Notes under the pieces: model-generated
Databases searched by the model: none
What the model saw: the letters and a program-made list of their open reading frames with translations, nothing else
Told to the model about the DNA's origin: nothing
Source: an uncultured Bacteroidales bacterium
GTDB lineage: Bacteria; Bacteroidota; Bacteroidia; Bacteroidales; Bacteroidaceae
Length of the DNA stretch: 64,000 nucleotides
Assembly: GCA_902768125.1 (NCBI GenBank)
Contig: CACXKA010000003.1
Location: forward strand, 62,001 to 126,000
Direction of reading: 5' to 3'
Shown here: positions 61,497 through 64,000 of the stretch, piece by piece
How the letters are laid out: each line of letters starts with the position of its first letter
Numbering within the stretch: position 1 is the stretch's first letter
Translations under genes and position numbers: made by a program

Positions 61497-62699
61497 ATGC
61501 CTAAAATTTCAATACGAGGAACGGAGATGCCAAGTTCGCCTATCCGCAAACTGGCACCTCTGGCTGAGGATGCTAAAAAGCGTGGCATCAAGGTCTATCA
61601 CTTGAACATCGGACAGCCTGACCTGCCCACGCCTCAGGTGGCTTTGGATGCCATCAGGAACATCGATCGCAAGATTCTGGAGTATAGCCCTTCACAGGGT
61701 TATCGCAGTTACCGCGAGAAGTTGGTCAACTACTATGCAAAGTACGACATCAACCTGACCGCGGATGACATCATTATCACGAGTGGTGGTAGTGAGGCGG
61801 TGCTGTTCTCATTCTTGGCTTGCCTCAATCCTGGAGATGAAATCATTGTGCCAGAACCAGCTTATGCCAACTATATGGCGTTCGCTATTTCGGCTGGTGC
61901 TGTGATTCGTACGATTGCGACGACGATTGACGAAGGTTTCTCGCTTCCCAAGGTGGAGAAGTTTGAGGAACTCATCAATGAGCGCACTCGTGCCATTCTT
62001 ATCTGCAACCCCAACAACCCAACGGGTTATCTCTATACGCGTCGTGAGATGAATCAAATCCGTGACCTCGTGAAGAAGTACGACCTTTATCTCTTCTCTG
62101 ATGAGGTGTATCGTGAGTTCATCTATACGGGTTCTCCATACATTTCCGCTTGCCACCTCGAAGGCATTGAGCAGAATGTGGTGCTGATCGACTCTGTGTC
62201 GAAGCGTTACAGCGAATGCGGTATCCGTATTGGTGCACTCATCACGAAGAACGAGGAAATCCGCAAGGCGGTGATGAAATTCTGTCAGGCACGTCTTAGT
62301 CCCCCACTCATCGGTCAGATTGCAGCAGAGGCAAGTCTCGATGCACCAGAGGAATACAGTCGTGACGTGTATGATGAATATGTGGAGCGACGCAAGTGTC
62401 TCATTGACGGTCTGAACCGCATTCCAGGCGTCTATTCGCCTATTCCGATGGGAGCCTTCTATACGGTGGCTCGTCTGCCTGTGGATGATTGCGAGAAGTT
62501 CTGCGCTTGGTGTCTTTCTGAGTTCAACTATGAGGGCGAGACCGTCATGATGGCTCCTGCAGCTGGTTTCTACACGACGCCTGGCGCTGGCAAGAATGAG
62601 GTGCGTATTGCCTACGTGCTGAAGAAGGAAGACCTCGTAAGGGCACTCTTCGTGCTGAGAAAGGCATTGGAGGCTTATCCAGGGAGAATAGAAAGTTGA
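61497..62699 (+). CDS. Class I/II PLP aminotransferase
   Basis: The 400-residue fold-type I enzyme has HLNIGQPDLPTP, ITSGGSEAVLFSF (PLP phosphate site), ICNPNNPTGYLYT, the Asp of LFSDEVYREF and the Schiff-base Lys in DSVSKRYSECGIRIG. The C-terminal EVRIAYVL contains the carboxylate-binding Arg. It resembles aspartate/aromatic aminotransferases; the exact amino donor is unclear. It shares an operon with the LolC/E-like gene 34 bp downstream. Confidence 0.92.
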   Translation: MPKISIRGTEMPSSPIRKLAPLAEDAKKRGIKVYHLNIGQPDLPTPQVALDAIRNIDRKILEYSPSQGYRSYREKLVNYYAKYDINLTADDIIITSGGSEAVLFSFLACLNPGDEIIVPEPAYANYMAFAISAGAVIRTIATTIDEGFSLPKVEKFEELINERTRAILICNPNNPTGYLYTRREMNQIRDLVKKYDLYLFSDEVYREFIYTGSPYISACHLEGIEQNVVLIDSVSKRYSECGIRIGALITKNEEIRKAVMKFCQARLSPPLIGQIAAEASLDAPEEYSRDVYDEYVERRKCLIDGLNRIPGVYSPIPMGAFYTVARLPVDDCEKFCAWCLSEFNYEGETVMMAPAAGFYTTPGAGKNEVRIAYVLKKEDLVRALFVLRKALEAYPGRIES

Positions 62700-62733
62700 C
62701 AATTAAGGTTATCGTTAAGGTTAACGTTTAACA

Positions 62734-63981
62734 TTGAGTTTCGAACTATTCATAGCAAAACGCATCTATGCGGACAAGGTAGAGGACGGGGAACGATTTT
62801 CCCGTCCTGCTATTCGTATAGCCATGTTGGGCGTGGCGATAGGCGTGGCTGTGATGATTCTGAGCCTTGCCGTCGTGTTGGGCTTCAAGCATGAAGTCTG
62901 TTCCAAAGTCATCGGTTTTGGCAGCCATATTCAGGTGGTGAGTCTGACGCAGAACCAGAACTATGAGATGATGCCCGTACTGACCAACGACACCCTTATC
63001 CGCAAGGTGAAAAAAGTGCGAGGCGTCAGTCACATTCAGAAGTTCGCCACGAAGATTGGTATCTTGAAGACAGAGGAAAACTTTCGAGGTCTGACTTTCA
63101 AGGGAGTGGGAGAGGACTATGACCTTTCTTTCTTCCGTAACTCGATGGTTGACGGTAAGATGCCTAAGTTTTCCTCTAAGGAAGCTTCCAATGAAATTCT
63201 TCTCTCAAAGAAGGTGGCAGGCGACTTGGGTGTGAAGACAGGCGACAAGATTTTTGCTTACTTCATGGGTGAGGAATCCATGCGAGCACGTCGTTTCAAA
63301 GTGGCGGGAATTTTTGCCACTAACATGAACGACTACGACAAGAATTATGTCATCACCGACCTCTATACAGTTCGCAAACTGAACGGCTGGGATGAAGAAA
63401 TGTCGTCAGGATTGGAAGTGACGGTGAACGACTTTGACCATGTGGAGGAATTGACGCAGAAACTTCAGTTCATCCATCAGGGAGTGGACAGGAACGGAGT
63501 GACCTATGGCGTGTTCAGCATCAAGGAAATGGCAGCACACACCTTTGCTTGGTTGTCTGTCTTGGACATGAATGTGGTGATGATTCTCGTGTTGATGATC
63601 CTCGTGAGTGCCTTCACCGTTGTCAGCGGATTGCTCATCATCATGCTCGAACGCATCAACATGATAGGCACCTTGAAAGTGTTGGGAGCAACCAATGTGT
63701 CTGTCAGGAGAATCTTCATCAATTTCAGCATTATGCTGGTCGGTCAGGGCTTGCTTTGGGGCAATGTGTTCGGCTTGCTCATTTGTTGGATTCAGCAACG
63801 ATTCCACCTCATTTCCCTCGATGCCTCCGTCTATTACATCGACTCTGTGCCCATCCAGTTCAATTGGTGGCTCATCTTTGCCATCAATGTCATCACGCTG
63901 CTCATCTCCACTCTTGTCATTTGGGGCAGCTCTCATCTCATCAGTATCGGCAAACCCTCCCAAACCATCCGTTACGAGTAA
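62734..63981 (+). CDS. LolC/E (FtsX-type) lipoprotein-release permease, TTG start
   Basis: The 415-residue protein has TM1 near residues 28-50 (IAMLGVAIGVAVMILSLAVVLGF), a large periplasmic domain and three C-terminal TMs with the FtsX pattern (ISAFTVVSGLLIIMLERINMIGTLKVLGA-like). The family N-terminus MSFELFIAKRIY begins exactly at the TTG codon at 62734. No ATG is available in frame before residue 31, so a TTG start is supported. It acts with an ATPase (LolD) to move lipoproteins to LolA. The partner is not in the window. Confidence 0.9.
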   Translation: MSFELFIAKRIYADKVEDGERFSRPAIRIAMLGVAIGVAVMILSLAVVLGFKHEVCSKVIGFGSHIQVVSLTQNQNYEMMPVLTNDTLIRKVKKVRGVSHIQKFATKIGILKTEENFRGLTFKGVGEDYDLSFFRNSMVDGKMPKFSSKEASNEILLSKKVAGDLGVKTGDKIFAYFMGEESMRARRFKVAGIFATNMNDYDKNYVITDLYTVRKLNGWDEEMSSGLEVTVNDFDHVEELTQKLQFIHQGVDRNGVTYGVFSIKEMAAHTFAWLSVLDMNVVMILVLMILVSAFTVVSGLLIIMLERINMIGTLKVLGATNVSVRRIFINFSIMLVGQGLLWGNVFGLLICWIQQRFHLISLDASVYYIDSVPIQFNWWLIFAINVITLLISTLVIWGSSHLISIGKPSQTIRYE

Positions 63982-63988
63982 TTTCCCA

Positions 63989-64000
63989 ATAACCTGCCTC
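63989..64000 (+). repeat. Start of a third copy of the 80-bp repeat, cut by the window edge
   Basis: ATAACCTGCCTC is identical to the first 12 bases of copy A (10788) and, like it, lies just after a stop codon (8 bp after). Only the continuation outside the window can confirm it. Confidence 0.5.

Overview
The window looks like a chromosomal segment of a Prevotella-type Bacteroidales bacterium (phylum Bacteroidota). The reasons are the promoter grammar (TTTG, 19-20 bp, TAnnTTTG, found upstream of several genes), the lack of Shine-Dalgarno dependence, Bacteroidota-restricted families (DUF4270, DUF4494, DUF5103, DUF6140-like), the three-gene glycogen cluster, a long-tailed ribosomal protein S16 and the seven-gene Rnf operon led by an RseC-like gene. 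The exact species cannot be read from the sequence. I see no rRNA, tRNA, CRISPR array or intact insertion sequence.

Layout. 1-2.3 kb: the end of miaA overlapping a lipid kinase, then a Crp/Fnr regulator. 2.4-7.3 kb: a glycogen operon (GH133 debranching enzyme, GT4 glycosyltransferase, GH57 amylase) closed by a strong terminator. 7.3-10.8 kb: an amino-sugar kinase, a mannose-1-phosphate guanylyltransferase and a PagL-like outer-membrane deacylase. 10.8-21.6 kb: a visibly A+T-richer accessory island. It starts with two 80-bp direct repeats around a decayed toxin-antitoxin-like pair and a palindrome-rich non-coding stretch. Then comes a minus-strand pair (AlbA_2/Schlafen-type ATPase-like protein plus an unknown 455-aa protein). 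Last is a plus-strand cluster: small membrane protein, candidate structured RNA, DUF6140-like protein, tail-anchored zinc-ribbon/TPR protein, small proteins, EcsC, a proteasome-beta-like Ntn hydrolase and a single-HKD PLD protein. This cluster is the best candidate for an undescribed system.

21.6-24.9 kb: GH51 arabinofuranosidase and rpsP, whose 5' leader holds two tandem hairpins with compensatory changes. 25-31.5 kb: the rseC-rnfBCDGEA operon, with a 139-bp MITE-like repeat in three of its spacers and a related longer copy, carrying a truncated four-helix-bundle ORF, in a fourth. 31.6-35.2 kb: a secreted esterase, DUF4494, a YggS-type PLP protein, a second Crp/Fnr regulator and queH. 35.3-42.3 kb: a BASS-type transporter, YgiQ, a secreted amidase-like protein and a DUF5103 protein. 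42.3-47.5 kb: secreted GH3 and GH31 glycosidases, the latter with repeat-derived in-frame insertions. 47.8-55 kb: a double ATP-binding-cassette protein, a YqiA-like hydrolase, a DUF4270 lipoprotein, a glycogen-synthase-like protein, a YycJ-type metallo-hydrolase and aspS. 55.2-64 kb: an OmpA-like lipoprotein, mtgA, an NMT1-like binding protein followed by two paralogous sensor proteins (one lacking the phospho-acceptor His), an aminotransferase and a LolC/E-type permease.

The conserved parts cover envelope building, glycan use and storage, and Na+/H+-coupled electron transfer. The island in the middle is lineage-specific. Short AT-rich repeat families (ATTTACGATT, GAGGTTTGA and GGTTAACG types) are scattered through spacers and even within reading frames.
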